This document shows, one piece after another, positions 34,188 to 42,044 of a DNA stretch of 64,000 nucleotides (the stretch's first letter is position 1; every line of letters begins with the position of its first letter). The translations under genes and the position numbers were made by a program. The notes under the pieces are model-generated. The model had not been told where the DNA came from and did no database searches. It saw nothing but the letters and a program-made list of their open reading frames with translations. The DNA lies in NCBI GenBank assembly GCA_035626815.1, contig DASPMY010000049.1, positions 62,001-126,000 on the forward strand. Direction: 5' to 3'. The stretch is from Croceibacterium_A sp035626815. Lineage in GTDB: Bacteria > Pseudomonadota > Alphaproteobacteria > Sphingomonadales > Sphingomonadaceae.

Positions 34188-34646
34188 TCACCCATGGCCG
34201 TCGCTCCGCCGGGTGAGCCGATCGCAGCGGGCCAGCAGCCGCAAGAGCGCGGAATTGTCGGGTTTCCGCCGCGACCGGATGTACTTGCCGCCGCGGAACA
34301 TCGGCTTCACGAGGCCGTGATGAGCGAGGAAATGCAGGTCGTCGATTGTCACCTTTCGCACCGGCATTCCCAGCGCCGCGTCCCACGCCGCGGCGAAGCT
34401 TTCCGCAACGCGCTTCTTGCGCAGCTTGTAGGCGCTGTTGCGGCTCAGCCCGACGCGCGCGCAGGCGGCCGAGACCGAGCCGGTCTCGGCCAACCAGCCG
34501 AGGAAGTTCGCCTGGCGTTCGATCGTCCAGCCGGTGCCGGTCTGACGCAGCGGCACGGGGTAGAACGCGGGCACGCGCGGCAAGCGCCGGCGCGGGCAAC
34601 GCGGCAACGGGTTCAGGCTGGTCGATGGGGGCGATTCGCGGCTCAT
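34188..34646 (-). CDS. Hypothetical helix-turn-helix protein
   Basis: 152 residues, strongly basic. A central segment (about 42-75: ERQANFLGWLAETGSVSAAC, then ARVGLSRNSAYKLRKK) has the form of a terminase-small-subunit or Fis-like helix-turn-helix that recognises DNA. After it lie KVTIDDLHFLAHHGLVKPMF and a basic tail. The N-terminal 35 residues are proline/arginine-rich and probably unstructured. It is isolated between the CrtA-like gene (convergent) and DUF3592 (divergent), with no phage genes near. It may be a regulator; target unknown. Confidence 0.65.
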   Translation of the reverse strand: MSRESPPSTSLNPLPRCPRRRLPRVPAFYPVPLRQTGTGWTIERQANFLGWLAETGSVSAACARVGLSRNSAYKLRKKRVAESFAAAWDAALGMPVRKVTIDDLHFLAHHGLVKPMFRGGKYIRSRRKPDNSALLRLLARCDRLTRRSDGHG

Positions 34647-34795
34647 CGGACAGGATAAGCCCTGATTCGGCGGCTGTAGGACAGCGTTTTCTTGGCCCGC
34701 CGTGGCAGGACGTGGCCGCGCCGCCGGAAGGCGCGAGGCTTTACTCGCCGTCGCGGCGGTGCTGAAACCGCGGCGTCACAGGGGAGGACACGGGG

Positions 34796-35263
34796 ATGGA
34801 GTGGATCGGGATCGGGCTGCTGGTGCTGGGGCTCGTGTGGACGGCCGGGTTCGGCTACGCGCACTTTCGCGCGGCCGGCAAGGCCAAGGCCTCGGAAAGC
34901 TGGCCGAGCGCGATGGGCAAGGTCTCCGGGTGCGAGGTGGTCGAGGAGAAAAGCCGCGACCGCGAGGGCCATACCACCACCTGGTACAACCCCGTGGTCA
35001 GCTACGCCTACAGCGTCGGCGGCAGCGAGTACCGCAGCGAGCGGCTGCGCTTCGGCAACTACCGCTGCTCGACGCGCCAGAAGGCCGAGGCGATGCTGGC
35101 GCCTTATCCGGTCGGCGCGACCCCGGCGGTGCGCTACAATCCGGAGCGGCCCGAAGAGAGCGTGCTCGAGACGCGCAAGCCGGGGCCGGTGTACCTGGTC
35201 ATGGCGGTGTTCGGCCTGATCTTCGTCGGCTTCGGCCTCGCCTGGGGCGCGATGGCCGGCTGA
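34796..35263 (+). CDS. DUF3592 membrane protein
   Basis: 155 residues with a transmembrane helix at each end (about 3-22 and 132-151) and an extracytoplasmic strand-rich domain between them, the DUF3592 layout. Motifs include MGKVSGCEVVEE, VSYAYSVGGSEYRSERL and the ATPAVRYNPERPEESVLE block. The start is well set by GGGGAGGA eight bases upstream of the ATG. Its stop is one base from the stop of the convergent PQQ dehydrogenase gene. Function unknown. Confidence 0.8.
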   Translation: MEWIGIGLLVLGLVWTAGFGYAHFRAAGKAKASESWPSAMGKVSGCEVVEEKSRDREGHTTTWYNPVVSYAYSVGGSEYRSERLRFGNYRCSTRQKAEAMLAPYPVGATPAVRYNPERPEESVLETRKPGPVYLVMAVFGLIFVGFGLAWGAMAG

Positions 35264-35264
35264 G

Positions 35265-37433
35265 CTAACCGCCGAAACGAATGTCTCGCAGCCCGGCGGC
35301 GTCGCCCGGCAGCGCCTCGCCGGCGCGGAAGCCGTTGGCCTCGAGCAGGTAGGCGAGCACCGCGAGGTAATCGCCTTCCGGCAACGAGCCGGCGGCGCCC
35401 GGCGGCATCGTCCGCACTTTGGCGTGCAGCTCGGCCAGCGTGCGCCCGCGCCAGTTGGCGAGGAACGCCTCGCCCTTGAGCGGCGGCGAGCCCGGGGCCG
35501 GCTCGAACCCGGCTCCGTGGCAGGCGGCGCAGCTGCGCGCGTAGACCGCCCGCCCGGCCGCCGCCTGCGCCGCCGAGAACACGCCGTCGCTCACCTGGCG
35601 CGCCGCCGGGCGGCTGGCGTCCGCCGGATCGACCGAGGTCAGCTGACTGGCCGGGGTGACCGGCGGCCTGACCGGCCCGCGGTGGCCGATGCCGGCCTCG
35701 GGCAGGGCGAACACGTAAAGCGTGTTCTGGCGGCCGTGGACCAGCTCGGGGGTGAAGCTGTCGGCGAGCCAGAAGCCGGTCGAGACGGCGACGTACTGGT
35801 GCCCGTCGACGTCGAACGTCGCCGGGTAGCCGGTCACCGGCGAGCCGAGGTTGATCTCCCACAGCACCTTGCCGTCGCGCTGGTCGAGCGCGCGGAAGCG
35901 GCCGTGGCTGTCGCCCGCGAACAGCAGGCCGCCGCCGGTGGTCATCAGCGACTGCATCCCGGCGCGCTGCGCGAACGACCATTCGCTGCGCCCGGTGACC
36001 GCGTTGATGGCGTTGATCACGCCGAGGTTGTCGCCGGCGTTGGGGGCCAGCTGGTTGCGCGCGGCCATGCCGTAGATCCCCGGGCCGCCGGGCGCGGTCT
36101 GCACCGCCGAGACCATCGAGCAGGTCTGCTGCGCCGGGAAGTACATCGTCTTCGTCAGCGGGCTGTAGGCGCCCGCCTGGTAGTTCGCCCCGCCCGAGGC
36201 CGACGGGCACACCAGCGCCGCCTTGCCGTATTCGGTGAACACCGTCTCGGGGTTGACGGTGACGCGCCCGCTCGCCCCGTCGATGTCGCCGACGACGTTC
36301 TGGAAGATCGTCGGCCGGGCCCACAGGAACGCGCCGGTGATGCGGTCGAGCGTGTAGACCACGCCGGTCTTGCCGGGAACGCCGGTCAGCACCTTGTAGC
36401 GCGCGCCGTGCCGGATGTTGGGGTTGATCCAGCTCACCTCCGACGGATCGGGCGCGACCTGCTCGTCGATCAGCATGCGCGGGAACGGGTGGTCGAGATC
36501 CCAGTGGTCGACGATGTGCTGGTAGTGCCAGACGATCTTGCCGGTGCGCACGTCGAGCGCCAGCGTGGAGTTGTGGTACAGGTAGTCGTGCTCGTTGCCG
36601 GCGAGCGACAGCTTCGGCGCCGGTGCGGTCACCGACGTGCCCATGTAGACCAGCTTGAGCTCGGGATCGTAGCTGGCGATCATCCACGCGCCGACCTGCT
36701 GGCGCCGCTCGAGCGGCAAGCCGCCCCAAGTCGCGTCGTTGGGATCGTCGCCGCGCGCGATCGTGCTGGTGCGCCACACCTCGCGCCCGGTCCTGGCGTC
36801 GTGCGCGGTGATGACGCAGGCGTCGGGGCCACCCTCGGGCTCGCACGAGCGCCCGGTGATGGCCAGCCCGTCGGCGATGATCGGGCCCGACGACTGCTTG
36901 GCGCCGTGCCGGTAATCCATGATCGTGGTGTCCCACGCCAGCTCGCCGGTCTCGGCGTCGAGCGCGTAGATGTGATCGTCCGAGCCGCGGGCGATGATCA
37001 GGTTGCCGTACAGCGCGAGATTGCGGTTGGTCTGCCAGAACGGGAGGAAGTCGCCGATGTCGGCGGGCACCTCGCGCTGGTGCTGCCACAGCACCTCGCC
37101 CGATTGCGCGTCGATCGCCTGGACGTTGTCGCCCGGCCCGGGGAAGTACAGCACCCCGTTGTGGACCAGCGGCGTGCCTTCGTTGTGGCCCTCGGGCAGC
37201 GGCCGGGTCCACACCAGCCGCAGCCGATCGACGTTGCCGCGGTCGATCTCGTCGAGCGGTGAATATCCCCACGAATCGAGCGTGCGGCGCCAGCTCAGCC
37301 AGTCCTTCGGGTCGGGCTGCTGGATCATCGCGTCGGTGACCGGCTCGAACGGCGCGGACTGCGCGATCGCCTGCGTCACCGCCAGCGAGGCCAGCGCGGC
37401 GCCGGCCGCGATCCTCCCGAACAGACCCGTCAT
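35265..37433 (-). CDS. PQQ-dependent dehydrogenase fused to cytochrome c (quinohemoprotein)
   Basis: 722-residue periplasmic enzyme with a signal peptide (cleaved near AIAQS, residue ~24). It has an eight-bladed propeller of PQQ type with tryptophan-docking repeats (LYFPGPGDNVQAIDAQSGEV, DHIYALDAETGELAWDT, DGKVLWEINLGSP). A C-terminal cytochrome c domain carries the haem site SCAACHGAGF (~632-636) and a methionine ligand candidate in TMPPGAAG. It oxidises an alcohol or similar substrate and passes electrons to the respiratory chain. The substrate is not predictable. AAGCGGAG precedes ATG 37433. No PQQ synthesis genes lie in the window. Confidence 0.88.
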   Translation of the reverse strand: MTGLFGRIAAGAALASLAVTQAIAQSAPFEPVTDAMIQQPDPKDWLSWRRTLDSWGYSPLDEIDRGNVDRLRLVWTRPLPEGHNEGTPLVHNGVLYFPGPGDNVQAIDAQSGEVLWQHQREVPADIGDFLPFWQTNRNLALYGNLIIARGSDDHIYALDAETGELAWDTTIMDYRHGAKQSSGPIIADGLAITGRSCEPEGGPDACVITAHDARTGREVWRTSTIARGDDPNDATWGGLPLERRQQVGAWMIASYDPELKLVYMGTSVTAPAPKLSLAGNEHDYLYHNSTLALDVRTGKIVWHYQHIVDHWDLDHPFPRMLIDEQVAPDPSEVSWINPNIRHGARYKVLTGVPGKTGVVYTLDRITGAFLWARPTIFQNVVGDIDGASGRVTVNPETVFTEYGKAALVCPSASGGANYQAGAYSPLTKTMYFPAQQTCSMVSAVQTAPGGPGIYGMAARNQLAPNAGDNLGVINAINAVTGRSEWSFAQRAGMQSLMTTGGGLLFAGDSHGRFRALDQRDGKVLWEINLGSPVTGYPATFDVDGHQYVAVSTGFWLADSFTPELVHGRQNTLYVFALPEAGIGHRGPVRPPVTPASQLTSVDPADASRPAARQVSDGVFSAAQAAAGRAVYARSCAACHGAGFEPAPGSPPLKGEAFLANWRGRTLAELHAKVRTMPPGAAGSLPEGDYLAVLAYLLEANGFRAGEALPGDAAGLRDIRFGG

Positions 37434-37511
37434 CTCCGCTTCCCCCTCAACGCTCCGGCGCACGGTCTAGCGGCATCTGCGCCCGGCCGCCAATATCGGG
37501 ATTCAGTCCGC

Positions 37512-37533
37512 GCCCGTCGCGACGGGCCTTTTT
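37512..37533 (+). terminator. Intrinsic-terminator-like hairpin in a divergent intergenic region
   Basis: Perfect palindrome GCCCGTCGCGACGGGC (37512-37527) followed by CTTTTTC. It lies between the divergent starts of the PQQ dehydrogenase (37433) and serine hydrolase (37633), about 100 bases before the latter, where a terminator is not expected. It could end a short plus-strand RNA or attenuate hydrolase transcription. Confidence 0.55.
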
Positions 37534-37632
37534 CAGGCAAACCTCACAACCTGCTCATGATGCTCATGCCCGCCCGGGGCAGGAAGGCCTCGCCGATGCG
37601 CCGCCGAGGCGCGCGAAAGGGAGGTCCCACCG

Positions 37633-39306
37633 ATGATCACGAAATGCCTCGCCGCCGCCTTGCTGGTGACCGCAACGGCCGGAGCGGCCGCCGCCGCCGC
37701 GCCCGCCGCCGCGCAGCCGGCCGACCTCGCGGTGGAGGCCGAGGCCATCCTCACGGCCGCCTACGGCGCGGACGGGCCCGGCGCCGCGGCGATCGTCACC
37801 AGGGGCGGGCAGGTGCTCTACAGCGGCGGGCGCGGGCTGGCCGACCTCGAGACGGGCCGGGCGATCACGCCGGCGACGGTGTTCCGCACCGGCTCGATCA
37901 CCAAGCAGTTCGTCGCCGCGACCGTGCTGACGCTGGTCGCCGAGGGCCGGCTGTCGCTCGACGACCCGCTGGCGAAGTTCTTCCCCGACTGGCCCGCGCC
38001 CGGCGCCGGCGCCACCGTGCGCCAGCTGCTCAACCACAGCTCGGGCATCTTCGACTACACCAAGATCCCCGGCTACATGCTGAGCGAGCCGACGCTGCGG
38101 CCGAACACCACCGCCGACCTGCTGGCGGTGATCCGCAGCCAGCCGTCGCGCGCCGCGCCGGGCGCGGCGTGGGAGTACAACAACGGCGGCTACGTCATCC
38201 TCGCGGCGATCGTCGAGCAGCTCACCGGCCGGCCATGGCACGCGGCGGTGATCGAGCGCATCGCCAGGCCGCTCGGCCTGACCACGCTGCGTTACGCGGT
38301 CGACGCCGAGGGCGAGCCGGCGACCGCGCGCTTCTACGGTGCCGAGGACGGCCGGCCGGTGCCGGCGCGCGGGGTGCACATGAGCGTCGCCCACGGCGCC
38401 GGCGGGCTCGTCGCCAGCGTCGAGGACATGGCCAGATGGGCGCAGGCGCTGCATCACGGCGAGGTCGTCGGGCCCGAGCTGTACCACGAGATGACCAGCC
38501 GCGCGCAACTGAGCGACGGCTCGAGCCGGCCATACGGCTTCGGCTTGCGGCTGCTGCAAGTGCGCGGCCGCCCGGCGCTGGTCCACGGCGGGGCGGGGCG
38601 CGGGGTCGACACCGGGAGCGTCTACATCCCCGCCGACGACGTGTTCGTGGCGGTGTTCGCCAACAGCGACGAGCTGGCGACCGATGCCAGCATGGTCGTC
38701 CAGCGGCTCGCCGCGCTGGCGGTGGGCCAGCCGATCCCGTCGTTCACCCCGGCCGCGGTGCCGATGGCCGAGATCGAGCCGCTGCTCGGCGCCTACCAGG
38801 TCGACGGCGGGCCGCGACTGAGCTTCTTCGCCCGCGACGGCAAACTCTACTTCGGCGACGGCGACGACGAGCGCCCGGTGCTCGCCGCCGGCGGCGACCG
38901 GTTCTTCTTCGCCGACGGCGGGCTGATGTGGCTGGCCATCGAACGCGACGAGGGCGGGGCCCACGTGATGAAGCTCGACCCGCCCGACGAGGCGCAGCCG
39001 ATCCGCGCGGTGCGCAGCGGCCCGGTGCCAGCGCCGTTCACCGTCGTGCCCGAGGTGCTGCAGTCCTACCTCGGCAGTTACGCCACCGAAGGCCCGGTGC
39101 TGATCGTGGGGCGGGGCGCCAACGGCTGGCTGACCATCGCCCCGGCGGGCGACGAGCCGATCGCGCTGCGCCCGGTGTCGGACACCGAGTTCCGCGCCGA
39201 CACCGGCGGCTTCCGCGTGGTGTTCCATCCCGAAGGCGGCCGGGCCGAGCGGCTGACGCTCCACCGCGGCGCCCGCGAGCTGCATGGCAAGCGTACCGGG
39301 GGCTAA
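37633..39306 (+). CDS. Exported serine hydrolase, beta-lactamase class C/esterase family
   Basis: 557 residues with a long Ala-rich signal peptide (to about residue 28). The penicillin-binding-protein-like catalytic set is present: SxxK at Ser88-Lys91 (TGSITKQF), Tyr182-x-Asn184 (EYNNGGY) and an HGGAG motif near residue 316 in place of KTG. The family includes esterases, D-aminopeptidases and class C beta-lactamases; the length and HGG favour an esterase or peptidase over true beta-lactamase. The C-terminal ~190 residues form an extra beta-rich domain. GGGAGG precedes the ATG. Confidence 0.85.
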   Translation: MITKCLAAALLVTATAGAAAAAAPAAAQPADLAVEAEAILTAAYGADGPGAAAIVTRGGQVLYSGGRGLADLETGRAITPATVFRTGSITKQFVAATVLTLVAEGRLSLDDPLAKFFPDWPAPGAGATVRQLLNHSSGIFDYTKIPGYMLSEPTLRPNTTADLLAVIRSQPSRAAPGAAWEYNNGGYVILAAIVEQLTGRPWHAAVIERIARPLGLTTLRYAVDAEGEPATARFYGAEDGRPVPARGVHMSVAHGAGGLVASVEDMARWAQALHHGEVVGPELYHEMTSRAQLSDGSSRPYGFGLRLLQVRGRPALVHGGAGRGVDTGSVYIPADDVFVAVFANSDELATDASMVVQRLAALAVGQPIPSFTPAAVPMAEIEPLLGAYQVDGGPRLSFFARDGKLYFGDGDDERPVLAAGGDRFFFADGGLMWLAIERDEGGAHVMKLDPPDEAQPIRAVRSGPVPAPFTVVPEVLQSYLGSYATEGPVLIVGRGANGWLTIAPAGDEPIALRPVSDTEFRADTGGFRVVFHPEGGRAERLTLHRGARELHGKRTGG

Positions 39307-39327
39307 GGCGCACGCCGCGCCCGGAGA

Positions 39328-39810
39328 TCAATCCGCCTCGGCCGCCTCGCTCTGCAGCTGGATGTAGTTCTGCAATCCCATGCGGGCGATCAGGTCGAAC
39401 TGGGTCTCGAGGAAGTCGACGTGGCTCTCCTCGCTCTCGAGGATGCGCTCGAACACCTCACGGCTGACATAATCGCGCACTTCCTCGCAGTGGCGGATGG
39501 CGTCCTTGAGAAGCGGCAGGGCCTCCAGCTCGAGCGCCAGGTCGGCCTTGAGGATCTCCTCGACGTTCTCGCCGACCTTGAGCTTGTGCAGCGCCTGGAA
39601 GTTGGGCAGCCCGTCGAGGAACAGGATGCGATCGGCCAGCGTGTCGGCGTGCTTCATCTCGTCGATCGATTCGCCGCGCTCGTACTCGGCGAGCTTCGCG
39701 ATCCCCCAGTTCTTCAGCACGCGGTAGTGCAGCCAGTACTGGTTGATCGCGGTCAGCTCGTTGGTGAGCGCCTTGTTGAGGAAGTCGATGACCTGCGGAT
39801 CGCCTTGCAT
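39328..39810 (-). CDS. bfr: Bacterioferritin
   Basis: Iron-storage protein forming a 24-mer with haem. 160 residues. The ferroxidase ligands Glu18, Glu51, His54, Glu94, Glu127 and His130 are all present, and Met52 (IDEMKHAD) is the haem ligand. Length is typical. AGGAGAAGCACC precedes the ATG. A Fur-like box lies about 90 bases upstream at 39901-39915. The partner ferredoxin gene bfd is on the same strand at 41782, with a radical SAM gene on the opposite strand in between. Confidence 0.95.
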   Translation of the reverse strand: MQGDPQVIDFLNKALTNELTAINQYWLHYRVLKNWGIAKLAEYERGESIDEMKHADTLADRILFLDGLPNFQALHKLKVGENVEEILKADLALELEALPLLKDAIRHCEEVRDYVSREVFERILESEESHVDFLETQFDLIARMGLQNYIQLQSEAAEAD

Positions 39811-39900
39811 GGTGCTTCTCCTGACGCGTGCGCCTATGCCCCCGCCGGCACCGGCATGGCAAGCGCGAAACGTGAAAAAACGGCAGAAATCCTAGGGTTT

Positions 39901-39915
39901 GCGAATGATAATCAG
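39901..39915. promoter_or_regulatory. Fur-box-like site between bfr and the radical SAM gene
   Basis: GCGAATGATAATCAG contains AATGATAATCA, an exact 11-base match to the middle of the classical Fur consensus GATAATGATAATCATTATC. It sits 91 bases upstream of bfr and 61 upstream of the divergent radical SAM gene, and starts with the same GCGAAT word as the site before bfd at 42010-42035. Confidence 0.55.
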
Positions 39916-39975
39916 GAGCGGGGCGGGGGTGGCGGAAGCGCTATGCGGCGGCGCTAAAGCTGCTATCATCGGCGC

Positions 39976-41766
39976 ATGGACACGAGAGCTTCCGAGCTCG
40001 AATTCGTGATGATCAAGCCGTCGCATTACGACGACGACGGCTATCCGATCGTGTGGTGGAAATCGCTCATCCCGTCGAACTCGCTGGCGGCGCTGCACGG
40101 GATCGCCCGCGACTGCGCCCGGCGCGAGGTGCTCGGGCCCGGCGTCGGCATCCGTCTGACCACCATCGACGAGACCAATTGCCACGTCGTCCCCGAGCGG
40201 ATCGTGCGCGACTTGCGCCGGCGGCGGGCGAAGGCGGTGATCGGGCTCGTCGGGGTCCAGTCGAACCAGTTCAACCACGCGCTCGACCTCGCCCGCGAGT
40301 TTCGCCGGGCGGGACTGCCGGTGGTGATCGGCGGGTTCCACGTGTCCGGCTGCCTGGCGATGCTCGAGGACACCCCGCCCGAGCTGCAGGAAGCGCTCGA
40401 CATCGGCTGCTCGCTGTTCGCCGGCGAGTGCGAGGACGGGCGGCTCGACGAGGTGCTGCGCGATGCGTGGAACGGCACGCTGAAGCCGCTGTACAACTAT
40501 CTCGCCGACCTGCCCAACCTCGCCGGGGCGCCGGTGCCGGTGCTGCCGGTCGATGCGCTGCGCCGCAACTCGCAGAACTGGTCGAGCTTCGACCTCGGCC
40601 GCGGCTGCCCGTTCCAGTGCAGCTTCTGCACGATCATCAACGTCCAGGGGCGCAAGAGCCGCTTCCGCACCGCCGACGACCTCGAGGCGATCGTCCGCGA
40701 GAACCTCGCGCAGGGCATCAAGGCGTTCTTCATCACCGACGACAACCTCGCGCGCAACCGCCACTGGGAGGAGTTCTTCGACCGCCTGATCCACTTGCGC
40801 GAGAACGAGGGGCTGAAGGCCAACTTCACCATCCAGGTCGACACGCTGTGCCACCGCATCCCTAACTTCATCGACAAGGCCAAGCGCGCGGGGACGATGC
40901 GGGTGTTCATCGGGCTCGAGAACATCAACCCGGACAACCTGCTCGCGGCCAACAAGCGCCAGAACAAGATCACCGAATACCGCCACATGCTGCAGCAATG
41001 GCACGAGCGCGGGGTGTTCACCTTCGCCGGCTATATCCTCGGCTTTCCGGCCGACACCAAGGAATCCATCCTGCGGGACATCGAGATCATCAAGCGCGAG
41101 CTGCCGCTCGACGTGCTCGAGTTCTTCATGCTCACGCCGCTGCCCGGCTCCGAGGACCATCGCCGGATGCACGCGGCGGGCGAGTGGATGGATCCCGACC
41201 TCAACAAGTACAATCTCCACCACCGCGTCAGCCGGCATCCGCGCATGTCGGACGCCGAATGGGACGAGGCCTACAAGGCGGCGTGGGACGCCTACTTCAC
41301 GTGGGACCACATGGAGACGGTGGCCCGGCGCCACGCGCGGCTGCCGGCCAACCGGCCGAAGAAGGCGCTGCAGTACCTCAACGAGTTCCGCATGCTGTAC
41401 AAGATCGAAGGGCTGCAGGTGCTCGAGGGCGGCATCCTGCGGCGCAAGCGGCGGCGCTCGCGGCGGCCCGAGCTGCGCCGCGAGCCGGCGCTGCTGTTCT
41501 ATCCGCGCTATGCCGCCGAAACGGCCGCCAAGGTGGCGCGCTATCTGCTCGGCTACGGCCGGCAGGCCTGGGTGATCAGGCGGATCCTCGCCGACCCGGC
41601 GCGCTACGACTACACCGACTTGTCGCTCCAGCCGCCCAGCGCCGAGGAGTTCGACACACTCGGGCTCTACCGCGAGACCGACGGCGGGAGCGCCGCGGTC
41701 GCCAAGCAGGCGCGGCAGGCGGCGATCGTCGAGGGGGCGAGGGTCGGGCTGCGCGCGACGGCGTGA
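39976..41766 (+). CDS. B12-binding-domain radical SAM protein
   Basis: 596 residues. An N-terminal cobalamin-binding-like Rossmann region (about 40-160) contains KAVIGLVGVQSNQ and LPVVIGGFHVSG; it lacks the DxHxxG base-off motif. The radical SAM domain has the cluster motif CPFQCSFC (Cys211, 215, 218), then AFFITDDNLARNR and FIGLENINPDNL. A ~130-residue C-terminal extension is rich in arginine and lysine. It probably binds a [4Fe-4S] cluster and SAM for a methyl transfer or rearrangement; the substrate is unknown. It is sandwiched between bfr and bfd, both on the opposite strand, with Fur-like sites at each end. Confidence 0.85.
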   Translation: MDTRASELEFVMIKPSHYDDDGYPIVWWKSLIPSNSLAALHGIARDCARREVLGPGVGIRLTTIDETNCHVVPERIVRDLRRRRAKAVIGLVGVQSNQFNHALDLAREFRRAGLPVVIGGFHVSGCLAMLEDTPPELQEALDIGCSLFAGECEDGRLDEVLRDAWNGTLKPLYNYLADLPNLAGAPVPVLPVDALRRNSQNWSSFDLGRGCPFQCSFCTIINVQGRKSRFRTADDLEAIVRENLAQGIKAFFITDDNLARNRHWEEFFDRLIHLRENEGLKANFTIQVDTLCHRIPNFIDKAKRAGTMRVFIGLENINPDNLLAANKRQNKITEYRHMLQQWHERGVFTFAGYILGFPADTKESILRDIEIIKRELPLDVLEFFMLTPLPGSEDHRRMHAAGEWMDPDLNKYNLHHRVSRHPRMSDAEWDEAYKAAWDAYFTWDHMETVARRHARLPANRPKKALQYLNEFRMLYKIEGLQVLEGGILRRKRRRSRRPELRREPALLFYPRYAAETAAKVARYLLGYGRQAWVIRRILADPARYDYTDLSLQPPSAEEFDTLGLYRETDGGSAAVAKQARQAAIVEGARVGLRATA

Positions 41767-41781
41767 GGCGCGGCGCGCCGC

Positions 41782-41976
41782 TCAGGCTGCGACGAGGACC
41801 GGCTTGCGGTTCAGCGCGCGCTCCTCGGCAAGCAGCAGCTCGGCGTCCTCGAGGCACTGGCCGCACTGGGGCTGCTTGCCGAGCGCGGCATAGACGCTCT
41901 CGGCGTCCCCGGTCACGCGACGCGCCGCGCGGCGGAATTCGCATTCGCGGATGGCATTGCACACGCAGACGTACAT
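41782..41976 (-). CDS. bfd: Bacterioferritin-associated ferredoxin
   Basis: 64-residue [2Fe-2S] protein that reduces bacterioferritin to release stored iron. The four cluster cysteines are Cys4, Cys6, Cys38 and Cys41 (MYVCVCNAI and QCGQCLED), the Bfd pattern. GGAGAGTCGTCG precedes the ATG. A Fur-like box lies 34 bases upstream, consistent with induction when iron is scarce. Its partner bfr is 2 kb downstream on the same strand. Confidence 0.92.
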   Translation of the reverse strand: MYVCVCNAIRECEFRRAARRVTGDAESVYAALGKQPQCGQCLEDAELLLAEERALNRKPVLVAA

Positions 41977-42009
41977 CGACGACGACTCTCCGGCTTCGTT
42001 GGAGAGTTG

Positions 42010-42035
42010 TTAATGCGAATAGCTTGCAATAGCAA
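42010..42035. promoter_or_regulatory. Fur-like AT-rich imperfect palindrome upstream of bfd
   Basis: TTAATGCGAATAGCTTGCAA (then TAGCAA) contains TGCGAAT-A-GCTTGCA, an imperfect 7-1-7 palindrome like a Fur half-site pair, and shares TGCGAAT with the site near bfr at 39901. It starts 34 bases before the bfd start codon. Confidence 0.45.
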
Positions 42036-42044
42036 GCGCTACGA

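Noticed and set aside
37557..39467. 636-codon plus-strand frame
   Set aside because: Frame-shifted shadow of the serine hydrolase gene, which has signal peptide and catalytic motifs in its own frame.
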